64,000 nt of DNA, from NCBI RefSeq assembly GCF_022662195.1, contig NZ_JAKMCS010000005.1, positions 1-64,000 on the forward strand. The letters run 5' to 3'. Every line of letters starts with the position of its first letter. Within the stretch, counting starts at the first letter, position 1. This document shows positions 28,105 through 36,777 of this stretch, piece by piece. Below the pieces are notes generated by a model. It did not search any database and was not told the DNA's origin. It saw nothing but the letters and a program-made list of their open reading frames with translations. The position numbers were made by a program, and so were the translations under genes. The stretch is from Aestuariivivens insulae. GTDB taxonomy: Bacteria > Bacteroidota > Bacteroidia > Flavobacteriales > Flavobacteriaceae.

Positions 28105-31100
28105 TTAAAGATTAATATTTTTTGTTTTTTCTCGTGTGGTAAAAAGGTTTGCCGAAACACCATATTTCTTTTTAAAACATTTTCTAAAATAGCCTACATC
28201 TTGAAACCCTACTTTGTAGCATACTTCATTAATGTTTAGATTGTCTTGTTCCAACAACTCAGCGGCTACTGCCAGTCGAAAATCCCTTATAAAAACTACA
28301 GGGGTTTTTCCAGTTATTGCTTTTACTTTTCTGTAAAGGTGTACTCGGCTTATTCCAAGATCTTTTCCAGCTTTATTGACATTAAGTTTGGGGTTTTCAA
28401 TGTTGTCTCGAATATAATCGGAAAGCTTTTGTAAAAAGGCATCATCAGAAGAGCTTCTGTCTATTTCCGATTCATTAAGAAGGACTTCTTTTCTAGAATG
28501 TTCTAGCATTTGTTCTTTGGAACGAACCAAGTTTTTAATTTTGGTTCTCAACATATCCATGTCAAAGGGTTTAGATATAAAGTCATCGGCCCCTACATCA
28601 TAACCATCCATTTGTATGGATGAAGAACTTCTGGCTGTGAGTAAAATAATAGGGATGTGATTGGTCTTTGGATTGGATTTTAGTGCTTTACATAACTCTA
28701 TACCAGACATTTTTGGCATCATAATGTCCGAAATTATTACGGACGGATAATTTTTAGAATTTATTAAACCTAAAGCAGCTTTTCCGTCTGGAGCAGTTAT
28801 AATGTTATAGTCTGAACAAAGCGCTTGTTCTAGAAAAACCCTTAAATCGTGATTATCTTCAGCAATAAGTAAACTATGCGGGTGTATTGTTTTTTTGTCT
28901 TTAATGGATGGAGGAATGGTCTTGCTTTGTAACTTAAGGGTTTCAATGGCAGATATTTTATCTTCGTCTAAATAAACATCAGTTAAAGGTAGGCCTATAG
29001 TGAATTCCGTATAATGATTGGGCTCACTAATCACTTTAATATAGCCTTTATGAAGTTCCATGAGTCCCTTTGCTAAGGCCAAACCTATGCCGGTTCCAGG
29101 TTGTGAATTTACTTCAGCATTGTTTTCTTGGTAAAACCTATCGAATATCTTATCTAAATTCTTTTTTTGTATGCCAGGCCCTGTATTTTTAACAGTTATT
29201 TCAACATAGTCACCATTTTCTGTATCCGTCAGCTCGTTTTGGTTTTTTAAAGTTATGGCATACACATCAACACTTATTTTGCCTTCTTCTGGTGTGTATT
29301 TAAAAGCATTGGATAATATATTGTACAATACTTTTTCTATTTTAGCTCTGTCAAATAAAACTTTTTTATTTGGAAATCTGCTTGTGAAAGTATATCTGAT
29401 ATTTTGTGTTTTGGCAAACTCCTTAAAGGAGTATGCAATTTCTTTTATAAAGGGAACGAATGGTTCATCTAAAAGTTTGAGCGGGATTTTTTCACTTTCC
29501 ATTTTTCTAAAATCCATCAGCTGATCAATCAATCGTAGCATAAGAGCGACATTCTTTTTAATAAGTAATAATTGTTTATGAATTGAAGAATTGCCATTGT
29601 TTTTAATAAGTTCTTGGAGAGGCCCATGTATCAGGGATAGAGGCGTTCTAAAATCGTGCGATATATTTGTAAAAAAACTTAACTTCAATTTGGTAAGTTT
29701 CTCAATTTGCTTTTTCTCCAGTTTTTCTAATTTAAGACTATTTTCAAGGTTTAGTTTTATTAAAAGCGATTTTCTAATGATTAAAAAAAGTGCTAACGCA
29801 AATAATGCGTAGAGTAGATAAGCCCATGTAGTTCTCCAAAAGGGAGGATGTTTTACAACGGCTAATGAGATGATATCGTCACTCCAAATACCATTTTCAT
29901 TGGCTACTTTAGCCTTGAATGTATAACTGCCCGCATCTAGGTTTGTATAAGTAGCTGATCTCTTGTTTCCTACATAATTCCATTTGTCCTCAAAGCCTTC
30001 CAACATATACGCGTATTGATTTGAGCCCGATAAAGGATAGTTAAAGGCCGTATATTCGATAGTGAAAACATTGTCTTTGTGTGAAAACTCTATAGTCTTA
30101 GTCTGGTCTAGAGCGGTTTCTAAAAGACCACTTTCATCCCCAGGAGATATGGTTTCATTAAACAGTTTAAGGTTTTTTAAAACAATTCTTGGTTTAATAG
30201 ATGTTTTAATAATTTCTTTAGGATCAAAGGCAACCAAACCATTGAATCCTCCCATATAAATGGTTCCTTTTGAATCTTTGTAGATTGAATTTTCATTGAA
30301 CTCTTCTATTGGGAGTCCTTTAGTTGAAGTATAATTTTTGAATGTTCGTTGTTCGTAATCAAATTTGGATATACCGCTGGGTGTAGAAATCCATAATTTA
30401 TGCTCGTTATCTTCTTCAAGACCATATACAATATCATTAACTAAACCATCATTTGTTGTGAATTTATGGAACACCTCTTTTTCTGGGTCCATTAAATTTA
30501 GCCCCCCGCCATAAGTGCCTATCCACAATTGTCCAGAGAAGGCCTCTTTAATAAAATTAATTTCATTATGTGTGATACTTAAAGAATCGGCTGGATTGTA
30601 TTTGTAATTTTTAGTAGAACTGCTAGTATATTTTATGAGCCCCTCAGATTTCGTTCCTATCCATAGGGTATTTTTATTATCTGCATAAAGCGTCTTTACT
30701 GTAGGCTCTTCCATTGTTAAATTAGTAGATAAATCTACTTTAATAAGTTTTCCGGTTTCCAGACTATATTGGTTTAGTCCGCCATCAGTGCCAATCCATA
30801 TGTTTCCAGAGCTATCCTCTAGTAAACTGATTACAGTATTATCCCATAATCCTTCTTGCGGATGCAATTCCTCTTTGTAGCTTTTTAGAGTGCCTCTTTT
30901 TAAATCCAATACATATAGGCCGTCCAGATAGGTGCCAATCCATAATCGTTTTTTAGAATCATATAGAAGGGATTTAATGGTGTATATATTTAGCGGTTTA
31001 CCAGAAAAGGATTTTATAGGAGAAAAGTTATGATTGGACCTGTTAAAGTGATACAAGCCTCCTCCTTCTGTGCCTACATATAAATTTCCTAAATCATCTT

Positions 31101-32313
31101 CGGTTATAGCTCCCACAATGTTATACCCAAGACTATTTTTATCCAGTAAATTATGGTAGTAATATGAAAACTGTAAAGAGTTTCGATTCACAAAATTTAC
31201 GCCTCCAAAATAAGTGCCTATCCATAAAAAATCGTTTTGATCAAAAAAAAGCGAACGTACGGAATTATGGCTTATACTATTGGAAGCGCCATCGGTATGC
31301 TTGTAAACCTGAAATTTATTTTTTGATGTGTCGAGATAATTTAGGCCCTGATAAGTAGCAATCCATAAATTTCCAATATCATCAAAAACCAAAGCACGAA
31401 TAAAATTATTGGATAAGGTATTGTTCGAATTCTTTTTGTGATATATGTGATTAAATGATTTATCTGCCTGTAAGATGTTAATACCCTTGGCAGTGCCAAT
31501 CCAAATGCTACCATTTTTGGCTTCTGAGATCGCTGTAACAAAATTATCGCTAATAGTTTTTGAATTATCTGAATCATGGACAAATTTTTCGAAACCATTG
31601 GTGTTGAGGTCATATTTATTTAAACCACCAGTTCTCGTTCCGGCCCAAATGTTCCCTCTGCTATCTTGAAAAAGGCAATAGATATGGTTGTCACTAATGG
31701 AATTTGGGTCATCGGGGTTATGATAATACCTAATAAATTCATTGGATCCTTTCTTTTTAAGATTGAGACCATTTTCTGTTCCTATCCAAAGATCACCATT
31801 CTTAGCACATAACACAGAAAGGATTTTATTTTCTGAAAGTGATGTTTTTGAATGTTTTGCATGCCTATAAGCCTTGAATGTTTCAGTGGATCTATCAAAC
31901 GCATTAAGACCATTTTCAGTGCCTATCCATAGTATGCCATTTGAATCTTCTTCGATAGCTCTAATGTAATTATTGCTAATGCTTGTACTATCCAATATAT
32001 TATGCCTAAATACTTCAAAAGTATATCCGTCATATCTGTTAAGTCCGTCTCGGGTTCCAAACCACATAAAACCTTTACTGTCCTTTAAAATAGCCATGAC
32101 CCCATTTTGTGATAACCCATTTTTAATGGACAGGTAATTAAAAGACAGATTGTTTGTTTCCGATTGTGAAAAAGCGGATGTACTGATATGAAATACTATG
32201 GTATATATCAAAATACATTGTATCGTAATTCTAAATAAAACATGTGATTTTGAAGCGTGCTTTTTCATAATAAGTATACTCAATATTAGAAATATGTATT
32301 TGATGTTATGCAA
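28105..32313 (-). CDS. Hybrid two-component system sensor-regulator (HTCS)
   Basis: A 1402-aa one-protein sensor and regulator. A signal peptide or N-terminal helix (to ~50) is followed by a long periplasmic ligand sensor of many two-component propeller repeats (WIGTxxGLNxYD type, ~55-720), a Y_Y_Y domain (~735-800), a transmembrane helix (AYLLYALFALALFLII), HisKA with NISHDFRTPLSLIHGPL, HATPase_c (NILSNAFKYTPEEG, GTGIGLALAKGLMELH), a receiver domain (VIISDIMMPKMSG with the phospho-Asp) and an AraC-type HTH at the C-terminus (RVHLYRKVKAITG, VCYKVGFQDVGYFRKCFKKKYG). A start at the internal ATG at 32268 is also possible. It is the only dedicated regulator in the locus, so it is the natural candidate to bind the 22-bp direct repeats found here, including one upstream of its own gene. 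The ligand is probably a lyase-released oligosaccharide. Confidence 0.95.
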   Translation of the reverse strand: MHNIKYIFLILSILIMKKHASKSHVLFRITIQCILIYTIVFHISTSAFSQSETNNLSFNYLSIKNGLSQNGVMAILKDSKGFMWFGTRDGLNRYDGYTFEVFRHNILDSTSISNNYIRAIEEDSNGILWIGTENGLNAFDRSTETFKAYRHAKHSKTSLSENKILSVLCAKNGDLWIGTENGLNLKKKGSNEFIRYYHNPDDPNSISDNHIYCLFQDSRGNIWAGTRTGGLNKYDLNTNGFEKFVHDSDNSKTISDNFVTAISEAKNGSIWIGTAKGINILQADKSFNHIYHKKNSNNTLSNNFIRALVFDDIGNLWIATYQGLNYLDTSKNKFQVYKHTDGASNSISHNSVRSLFFDQNDFLWIGTYFGGVNFVNRNSLQFSYYYHNLLDKNSLGYNIVGAITEDDLGNLYVGTEGGGLYHFNRSNHNFSPIKSFSGKPLNIYTIKSLLYDSKKRLWIGTYLDGLYVLDLKRGTLKSYKEELHPQEGLWDNTVISLLEDSSGNIWIGTDGGLNQYSLETGKLIKVDLSTNLTMEEPTVKTLYADNKNTLWIGTKSEGLIKYTSSSTKNYKYNPADSLSITHNEINFIKEAFSGQLWIGTYGGGLNLMDPEKEVFHKFTTNDGLVNDIVYGLEEDNEHKLWISTPSGISKFDYEQRTFKNYTSTKGLPIEEFNENSIYKDSKGTIYMGGFNGLVAFDPKEIIKTSIKPRIVLKNLKLFNETISPGDESGLLETALDQTKTIEFSHKDNVFTIEYTAFNYPLSGSNQYAYMLEGFEDKWNYVGNKRSATYTNLDAGSYTFKAKVANENGIWSDDIISLAVVKHPPFWRTTWAYLLYALFALALFLIIRKSLLIKLNLENSLKLEKLEKKQIEKLTKLKLSFFTNISHDFRTPLSLIHGPLQELIKNNGNSSIHKQLLLIKKNVALMLRLIDQLMDFRKMESEKIPLKLLDEPFVPFIKEIAYSFKEFAKTQNIRYTFTSRFPNKKVLFDRAKIEKVLYNILSNAFKYTPEEGKISVDVYAITLKNQNELTDTENGDYVEITVKNTGPGIQKKNLDKIFDRFYQENNAEVNSQPGTGIGLALAKGLMELHKGYIKVISEPNHYTEFTIGLPLTDVYLDEDKISAIETLKLQSKTIPPSIKDKKTIHPHSLLIAEDNHDLRVFLEQALCSDYNIITAPDGKAALGLINSKNYPSVIISDIMMPKMSGIELCKALKSNPKTNHIPIILLTARSSSSIQMDGYDVGADDFISKPFDMDMLRTKIKNLVRSKEQMLEHSRKEVLLNESEIDRSSSDDAFLQKLSDYIRDNIENPKLNVNKAGKDLGISRVHLYRKVKAITGKTPVVFIRDFRLAVAAELLEQDNLNINEVCYKVGFQDVGYFRKCFKKKYGVSANLFTTREKTKNINL

Positions 32314-32330
32314 TCCAGTTAAGGCTTCAT

Positions 32331-32408
32331 TAAAGGTAATTAAAAAAAATACTTGCAGATTACTAAGGCTTGAAAATGTTACATTTATCTATTTCAAATG
32401 TAACATTT
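32331..32408 (-). promoter_or_regulatory. Palindromic double operator upstream of the HTCS
   Basis: A perfect 12-bp inverted repeat, AATGTTACATTT (32375-32386) and AAATGTAACATT (32396-32407). Because the half-site is nearly self-complementary, each strand carries two half-sites at a 22-bp period (plus 32377 and 32399; minus 32405 and 32383). A TACCTTTA box (32338-32331, minus) lies 35 nt downstream, not the 27 seen elsewhere, so repression or autoregulation with different geometry is possible. Confidence 0.55.
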
Positions 32409-32546
32409 GTCCTTATTGTAGAGCAGTCTAATAAGGATGTGAATTAGCTGTGAGGTGTCAGTAGTTTTACAGGGATAAGGAAAACGAGAGGAGTTTTGCT
32501 CTTAAGATATGTTATTGAATTTACTAAATGATGGCAATTTCATTTA

Positions 32547-32613
32547 GGATACATATACCTCTTATTGGTGTAACATTGTTTAGCCTTCTGTAAGCGCATT
32601 GAAAATATATTTG
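32547..32613 (+). promoter_or_regulatory. Operator plus -7 box of the ROK-MFS-sulfatase operon
   Basis: GGATACATAT (32547-32556) and TGTAACATTG (32569-32578) have a 22-bp period. A perfect TATATTTG (32606-32613) follows after exactly 27 nt. Confidence 0.65.
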
Positions 32614-32716
32614 TGAAGCAATCTTTTCATTCGAGAAGCAATACTTGGACGGATAATTTTTGAAAGAAAAAGTCTTTTTAAAATATATAAATGAACGTAA
32701 TAAGAAATATTAATTA

Positions 32717-33643
32717 ATGGGGGCAGTAGGTATAGGTATTGACATTGGTGGTACAATGATAAAATACGGGTTAGTTGATATACAAGGGCAATTAGTTTGG
32801 GCTTCAGAAAAACCTACAGAGGCCAATGTTTCAAAAGAAAGAGTAATTACTAATGTTTTAGAAGCTGTAAATGAAGTTTTAAGAGCCTCTGAATCTAAAG
32901 GTTTAAATGTTAAGTCGGTAGGAATAGGTAGTCCAGGATTAGTAAACGATTCAAGTGTGATACTTGGAGGAGCCGACAATATTAAAGACTGGAAGCATGT
33001 AGCGTTAGGTGAAATAGTCTCAGGGAAAACCAATCTGTTCACGAAAGTTTGTAATGATGCTGATGCCATGGCCATGGCGGAATTTAAGCTTAATTGCAAC
33101 GAAAATGACACCGTTGTATTTATAACACTAGGCACTGGAATTGGTGGTGCAATATTTATAAATGGAACCCCTTTTCAAGGACATTATGGCCTTGGGGGCG
33201 AATTAGGTGTGTTGCCTATAATAGTAGGGGAAACGCATTGTTATTGGGAAGATATCGCTTCAACATCAGCACTAGTTAAACTGTATAAAAAAAAACTAGG
33301 TACCGACATAGCTTTACCTAATATTAATGGAAAGTATATTGTCGATCAATATCAAAAAGGAGATAAAATTGCTAAAAAAACACTGCAAATATTTATCGAT
33401 TATGTAGCGATGGGACTAGCAGGTTATGTTAATATTTTTAATCCTAAAGCAATTATTATAGGAGGAGGATTATCCGAGTCGGAAGTCAATTTCATGGAAG
33501 ACATAAAAAAGCAAGTCGAAAAGTATGCCATTAAAGAATGTTTTTATGGGGTGGATATCTTGCCAGCAAGATTGGGAAACCAAGCAGGTTTAATAGGAGC
33601 TGCATTAAACGGTTTAGATCAATATAACAAAGTGTTAGTATAA
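32717..33643 (+). CDS. ROK-family sugar kinase (probable GlcN/GlcNAc kinase)
   Basis: A 308-aa cytoplasmic ROK protein. The N-terminal ATP-binding motif GIDIGGTMIKYGLVD (residues 5-19), the catalytic-loop Asp in VCNDADAMAMAE, the phosphate motif ITLGTGIGGAIFINGTP and the adenosine motif IIIGGGLSESEVNF are present. The usual zinc motif (GHxxxx...CxCGxxGCxE) is degenerate: the segment reads GELGVLPIIVGETHCYWEDIAS with one Cys. Such shortened zinc loops occur in some ROK proteins, but the consequence here is unknown. It lies first in an operon with a sugar carrier and a sulfatase. The likely job is to phosphorylate imported glucosamine or N-acetylglucosamine for NagB. Confidence 0.85.
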   Translation: MGAVGIGIDIGGTMIKYGLVDIQGQLVWASEKPTEANVSKERVITNVLEAVNEVLRASESKGLNVKSVGIGSPGLVNDSSVILGGADNIKDWKHVALGEIVSGKTNLFTKVCNDADAMAMAEFKLNCNENDTVVFITLGTGIGGAIFINGTPFQGHYGLGGELGVLPIIVGETHCYWEDIASTSALVKLYKKKLGTDIALPNINGKYIVDQYQKGDKIAKKTLQIFIDYVAMGLAGYVNIFNPKAIIIGGGLSESEVNFMEDIKKQVEKYAIKECFYGVDILPARLGNQAGLIGAALNGLDQYNKVLV

Positions 33644-33660
33644 ATATTAAAAATATAAAT

Positions 33661-34971
33661 ATGAAAAACAGATTCATTTTAGTGGCCTTAGTACTTCTAG
33701 TATTTTTTGTAATATCATTTCTTACTAATATTTTGGGAGCTCTTAATCCGGCTATAAAAGAAAGTTTTAATCTAGAGTTTTCCTCTTTAGGTTTTATGAC
33801 TCTTGCTTTTTTTTCGGCCTATGGCTTTATGTCCATCCCAAGTGGTGTTTTAGTTGAAAAATATAAAGAAAAGAAAGTCATGTTACTGGCCTTTTTTCTA
33901 GCGTTTATGGGGGCTATTTTATTTGCAATCTTTCCGACGTTTGTGGTCTTTTTAATGTCGTTGTTTTTTATAGGAACAGGGATGGCCATGTTACAAGTAG
34001 CCATTAATCCGTTGTTACGAACAGCAGGTGGAGAAGAGCATTTTGCTTTTTATTCCGTACTGGGGCAACTCTTTTTTGGGGCTGCTGGTGTTGCGGGACC
34101 TTATTGTTATTCCTATTTGGTAGAAAATTCTAATGAAGAGATAGGGGGACAGAGTATTAAAACATTTTTGAAAGAACTTGTACCTCAAGATATGAGTTGG
34201 GTGTCAATTTATGTCCTATTTGCAATTATAGCTTTGATCATGGTTTTTGTTATTTTTTCTTTTAAGTTCCCCAAAGTGGACCTTAAAGAAGATGAAAAGG
34301 CGGGAGAATGGGGGCTAATTAAAAGCCTTATAAAAAACAAAACCGTTATTGCATATTTTGTAGGAATCTTTTGTTATGTTGGCTTTGAACAGGGTGTATC
34401 TTTTTGGATATCCCAGTTTTTAGAAACCTATCATGATGTCGATCCTGAAACTATAGGTGCGGCAACCGTTGGGAATTTTTGGGGGTTACTAACACTAGGC
34501 TGTTTTCTCGGTTTAGTACTTCTAAAGTTTCTGGATAGTAAGTTGGTTCTTAAATTATTCTCCTTATTGGCTTTTGTTGCTTTATGCTTGGCTTTATATG
34601 GAACCAAAGATATGGCTCTTATCGCCTTTCCAGCAGTGGGATTCTTTGCTTCTGTAATGTGGTCAATTATTGTGTCGTTGGCATTAAATTCTGTTAAGGA
34701 ACATCATGGTTCGGTAACGGGCATTCTTTGTACCGGAATTGTTGGAGGAGCCATAGCTCCATTTATTGTAGGAGGCCTAAGCGATCTATTTTCACTAAAA
34801 ATAGGAATGATGTTCAACTTTGTAACCTTAGCCTATATTTTTGGTATCGGACTTTGGGCAAATCCACTTATAAAAAATAAGACATTTAAATCTGTTTCAG
34901 ATACTTCCAATGTTGAGAAAGAACCTACTTTGGTTAATGAAGAGATTTTAGATTTTGATTCTTTCAATTAG
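33661..34971 (+). CDS. MFS sugar:H+ symporter, FucP/NagP-like
   Basis: A 436-aa inner-membrane protein with about 12 transmembrane helices and the FucP-family look: FLTNILGALNPAIKESF in helix 1, FFSAYGFMSIPSGVLVEKYKEKK, and MAMLQVAINPLLRTAGG in helix 4. It should import a monosaccharide, here most likely the amino sugar freed in the periplasm by GH88. Gaps to the ROK kinase (17 nt) and the following sulfatase gene (29 nt) mark a single operon. A nearby kinase and NagB support GlcN/GlcNAc rather than fucose. No carrier for unsaturated uronate or disaccharide is seen in the window. Confidence 0.85.
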   Translation: MKNRFILVALVLLVFFVISFLTNILGALNPAIKESFNLEFSSLGFMTLAFFSAYGFMSIPSGVLVEKYKEKKVMLLAFFLAFMGAILFAIFPTFVVFLMSLFFIGTGMAMLQVAINPLLRTAGGEEHFAFYSVLGQLFFGAAGVAGPYCYSYLVENSNEEIGGQSIKTFLKELVPQDMSWVSIYVLFAIIALIMVFVIFSFKFPKVDLKEDEKAGEWGLIKSLIKNKTVIAYFVGIFCYVGFEQGVSFWISQFLETYHDVDPETIGAATVGNFWGLLTLGCFLGLVLLKFLDSKLVLKLFSLLAFVALCLALYGTKDMALIAFPAVGFFASVMWSIIVSLALNSVKEHHGSVTGILCTGIVGGAIAPFIVGGLSDLFSLKIGMMFNFVTLAYIFGIGLWANPLIKNKTFKSVSDTSNVEKEPTLVNEEILDFDSFN

Positions 34972-35000
34972 TATTCACTTTAATTAAACAATTAGTTATT

Positions 35001-36518
35001 ATGAAGATATATACAAATATTTTAAAAACGTTATTAGTTGCTTTTTTGCTCTTAGGATGCAAGGAAGAAAAATCCAATAATCGTTTTCAGATAGAAGAGG
35101 AAAGGCCTAATTTTTTAATCCTGATGTCAGATAATCACTCTTATAATCATCTAGGATGTTATGGCGATGAGATTGTTAAAACTCCTAATATAGATAAAGT
35201 GGCTAAGGAAGGCGTCCTTTTTTCCAATGCTTATTGTAACTCTCCTTCTTGTTCACCTGCAAGGGCAGCAATGTTAACGGGACAAGATGCATGGAGATTA
35301 CAAGATGCGGCAAATCTTTGGGGAGGATTCCCAAAAGCGAAAGTCTATACAGAATTAATGAAGGAAGCGGGTTATCATGTAGGTATAGAAGGAAAGGGAT
35401 GGGGGCCTGGTAATGCCGAAGTTGATGGCTGGGAACATAATCCGGGAGGTGAAGAGTTTAATTCATTTGAGGAGTTCTATAATGAAATAGAAAAAGGACA
35501 GCCTTGGATGTATTGGTATAGCAGCAGAGACCCACATCGTCCCTTCAAAAGAAATGGTTGGAAAAAATCTGGGATAGATCTGGACAAAATAGTGGTGCCA
35601 CCTTATCTTCCGGATACTGAAGAGGTAAGAAAAGATATTGCCGATTATTATAACGAGGTTCAAAATTTTGATAAAGAAGTATCGTCCTATATGGCACTTG
35701 TGAATGAAATGGGTGAGCTGGAAAATACGATTGTTATAATTTGCAGTGATAATGGATGGCAAATGCCTAGAGGATTGGCAAATCTATATGACTTTGGAAC
35801 CAAAGTACCTTTAATTATATGGGCTCCAAAACATTTCAAAGGAAATCGTAGTATAGATGATTTTGTGAGTTTAAACGATTTTGCTCCAACATTTCTAGAG
35901 CTTTCAGGAATTGATATTCCTAAAGAGATGAACGCAAAGAGTATTGCTAATATTTTAGAATCGGATAAAAGTGGTCAGTTAGAAAAGGACAGGGATTTTG
36001 TGGTTATGGGAAGAGAACGCCATGCTTTTGTTCGTGAAGGAGGTAAAGGGTATCCAGGAAGAGCCATACGAACAAAGGAATACCTCTACATAAAGAATTA
36101 TGAACCCAATAGATGGCCGGCAGGCGATCCTCCACTGTATGGCGATGTAGATGCGCATATGTTGCAATATCCTGCGCCTACAAAGTTTTATATGTTAGAA
36201 AATGAAGACGATCCAGCAGTAAAGCCGCTTTTTGAATTGGCTTTTGGGAAACGGCCTGGAGAGGAATTATATGACCTCATTAAAGATCCGGATCAAATGA
36301 ACAATGTGGCAGAATTACCAGAGTATAAACAAATAAAAGAAGATTTATCAAAAAGGTTAGTAGATTATCTTGTTAAGTCAGGAGACCCTAGGGAAACAGA
36401 TGAAGTATATGACTGGGATGCGGCACCCTATTATATGGAAGGGGATAAAACACCACGCCCAGGAGAAGAAGCTATTGAAAAGCTAGGTTTAAAAGAAGAA
36501 TATAGTTACATGGATTAA
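35001..36518 (+). CDS. S1-family sulfatase lipoprotein, heparan N-sulfatase (SGSH)-like
   Basis: A 505-aa lipoprotein (signal ending LLGCKEEK). The maturation motif CSPARAAMLTG with the formylglycine Cys is near residue 84. Core motifs: PNFLILMSDNHSYNHLGCYGD, SSRDPHRPFKRNGW, VIICSDNGWQMPRGLANLYDFGTKVPLIIW. The DPHRPF block and the PRG(L)xNLYDFGTKVPL block are close to those of sulfamidase (human SGSH; SulfAtlas S1_8 as I recall), so removal of the N-sulfate from GlcNS is the best guess. Its operon partners are the ROK kinase and MFS carrier, which fits action late in the pathway, on GlcNS at or near the monosaccharide stage. A strong terminator follows. Confidence 0.8.
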   Translation: MKIYTNILKTLLVAFLLLGCKEEKSNNRFQIEEERPNFLILMSDNHSYNHLGCYGDEIVKTPNIDKVAKEGVLFSNAYCNSPSCSPARAAMLTGQDAWRLQDAANLWGGFPKAKVYTELMKEAGYHVGIEGKGWGPGNAEVDGWEHNPGGEEFNSFEEFYNEIEKGQPWMYWYSSRDPHRPFKRNGWKKSGIDLDKIVVPPYLPDTEEVRKDIADYYNEVQNFDKEVSSYMALVNEMGELENTIVIICSDNGWQMPRGLANLYDFGTKVPLIIWAPKHFKGNRSIDDFVSLNDFAPTFLELSGIDIPKEMNAKSIANILESDKSGQLEKDRDFVVMGRERHAFVREGGKGYPGRAIRTKEYLYIKNYEPNRWPAGDPPLYGDVDAHMLQYPAPTKFYMLENEDDPAVKPLFELAFGKRPGEELYDLIKDPDQMNNVAELPEYKQIKEDLSKRLVDYLVKSGDPRETDEVYDWDAAPYYMEGDKTPRPGEEAIEKLGLKEEYSYMD

Positions 36519-36632
36519 TATTCATTTCTGCAAGGAATGATTATAACTATGACGTATTTATAACCTATAATAGCTTGACAGTCATTCCCCAAAAACAAAA
36601 AGAGTTAGTTGATTGTTTATATAGTTAGTTTT

Positions 36633-36672
36633 AAAGCCATAAAAAGTTTGACTTTTTATGGCTTTATTTTTT
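36633..36672 (+). terminator. Strong intrinsic terminator (bidirectional)
   Basis: A perfect 15-bp stem (36633-36647 with 36651-36665), 3-nt loop and a run of T. It separates the convergent sulfatase genes and can serve both. Confidence 0.9.
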
Positions 36673-36777
36673 TAGGCTGTTTTTGATTTTTGAATACAAA
36701 TCTTATATGGCTAAATTAGTAAAAAAGGTCAATATTTAGAACATAAAAAAGTTTACCTAGGTTGCAGTCATATTTGT

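Larger units (their letters stand above)
32314..32716. other. Divergent intergenic region between HTCS and ROK operon
   Basis: No gene is seen in these 403 bases. They hold the HTCS operator (32331-32408) and the ROK-operon operator/promoter (32547-32613). Confidence 0.6.

Noticed and set aside
28092-28105. TGTAACATT at the end of the HTCS gene as another operator
   Set aside because: No second half-site at 22 bp and it lies between convergent gene ends.
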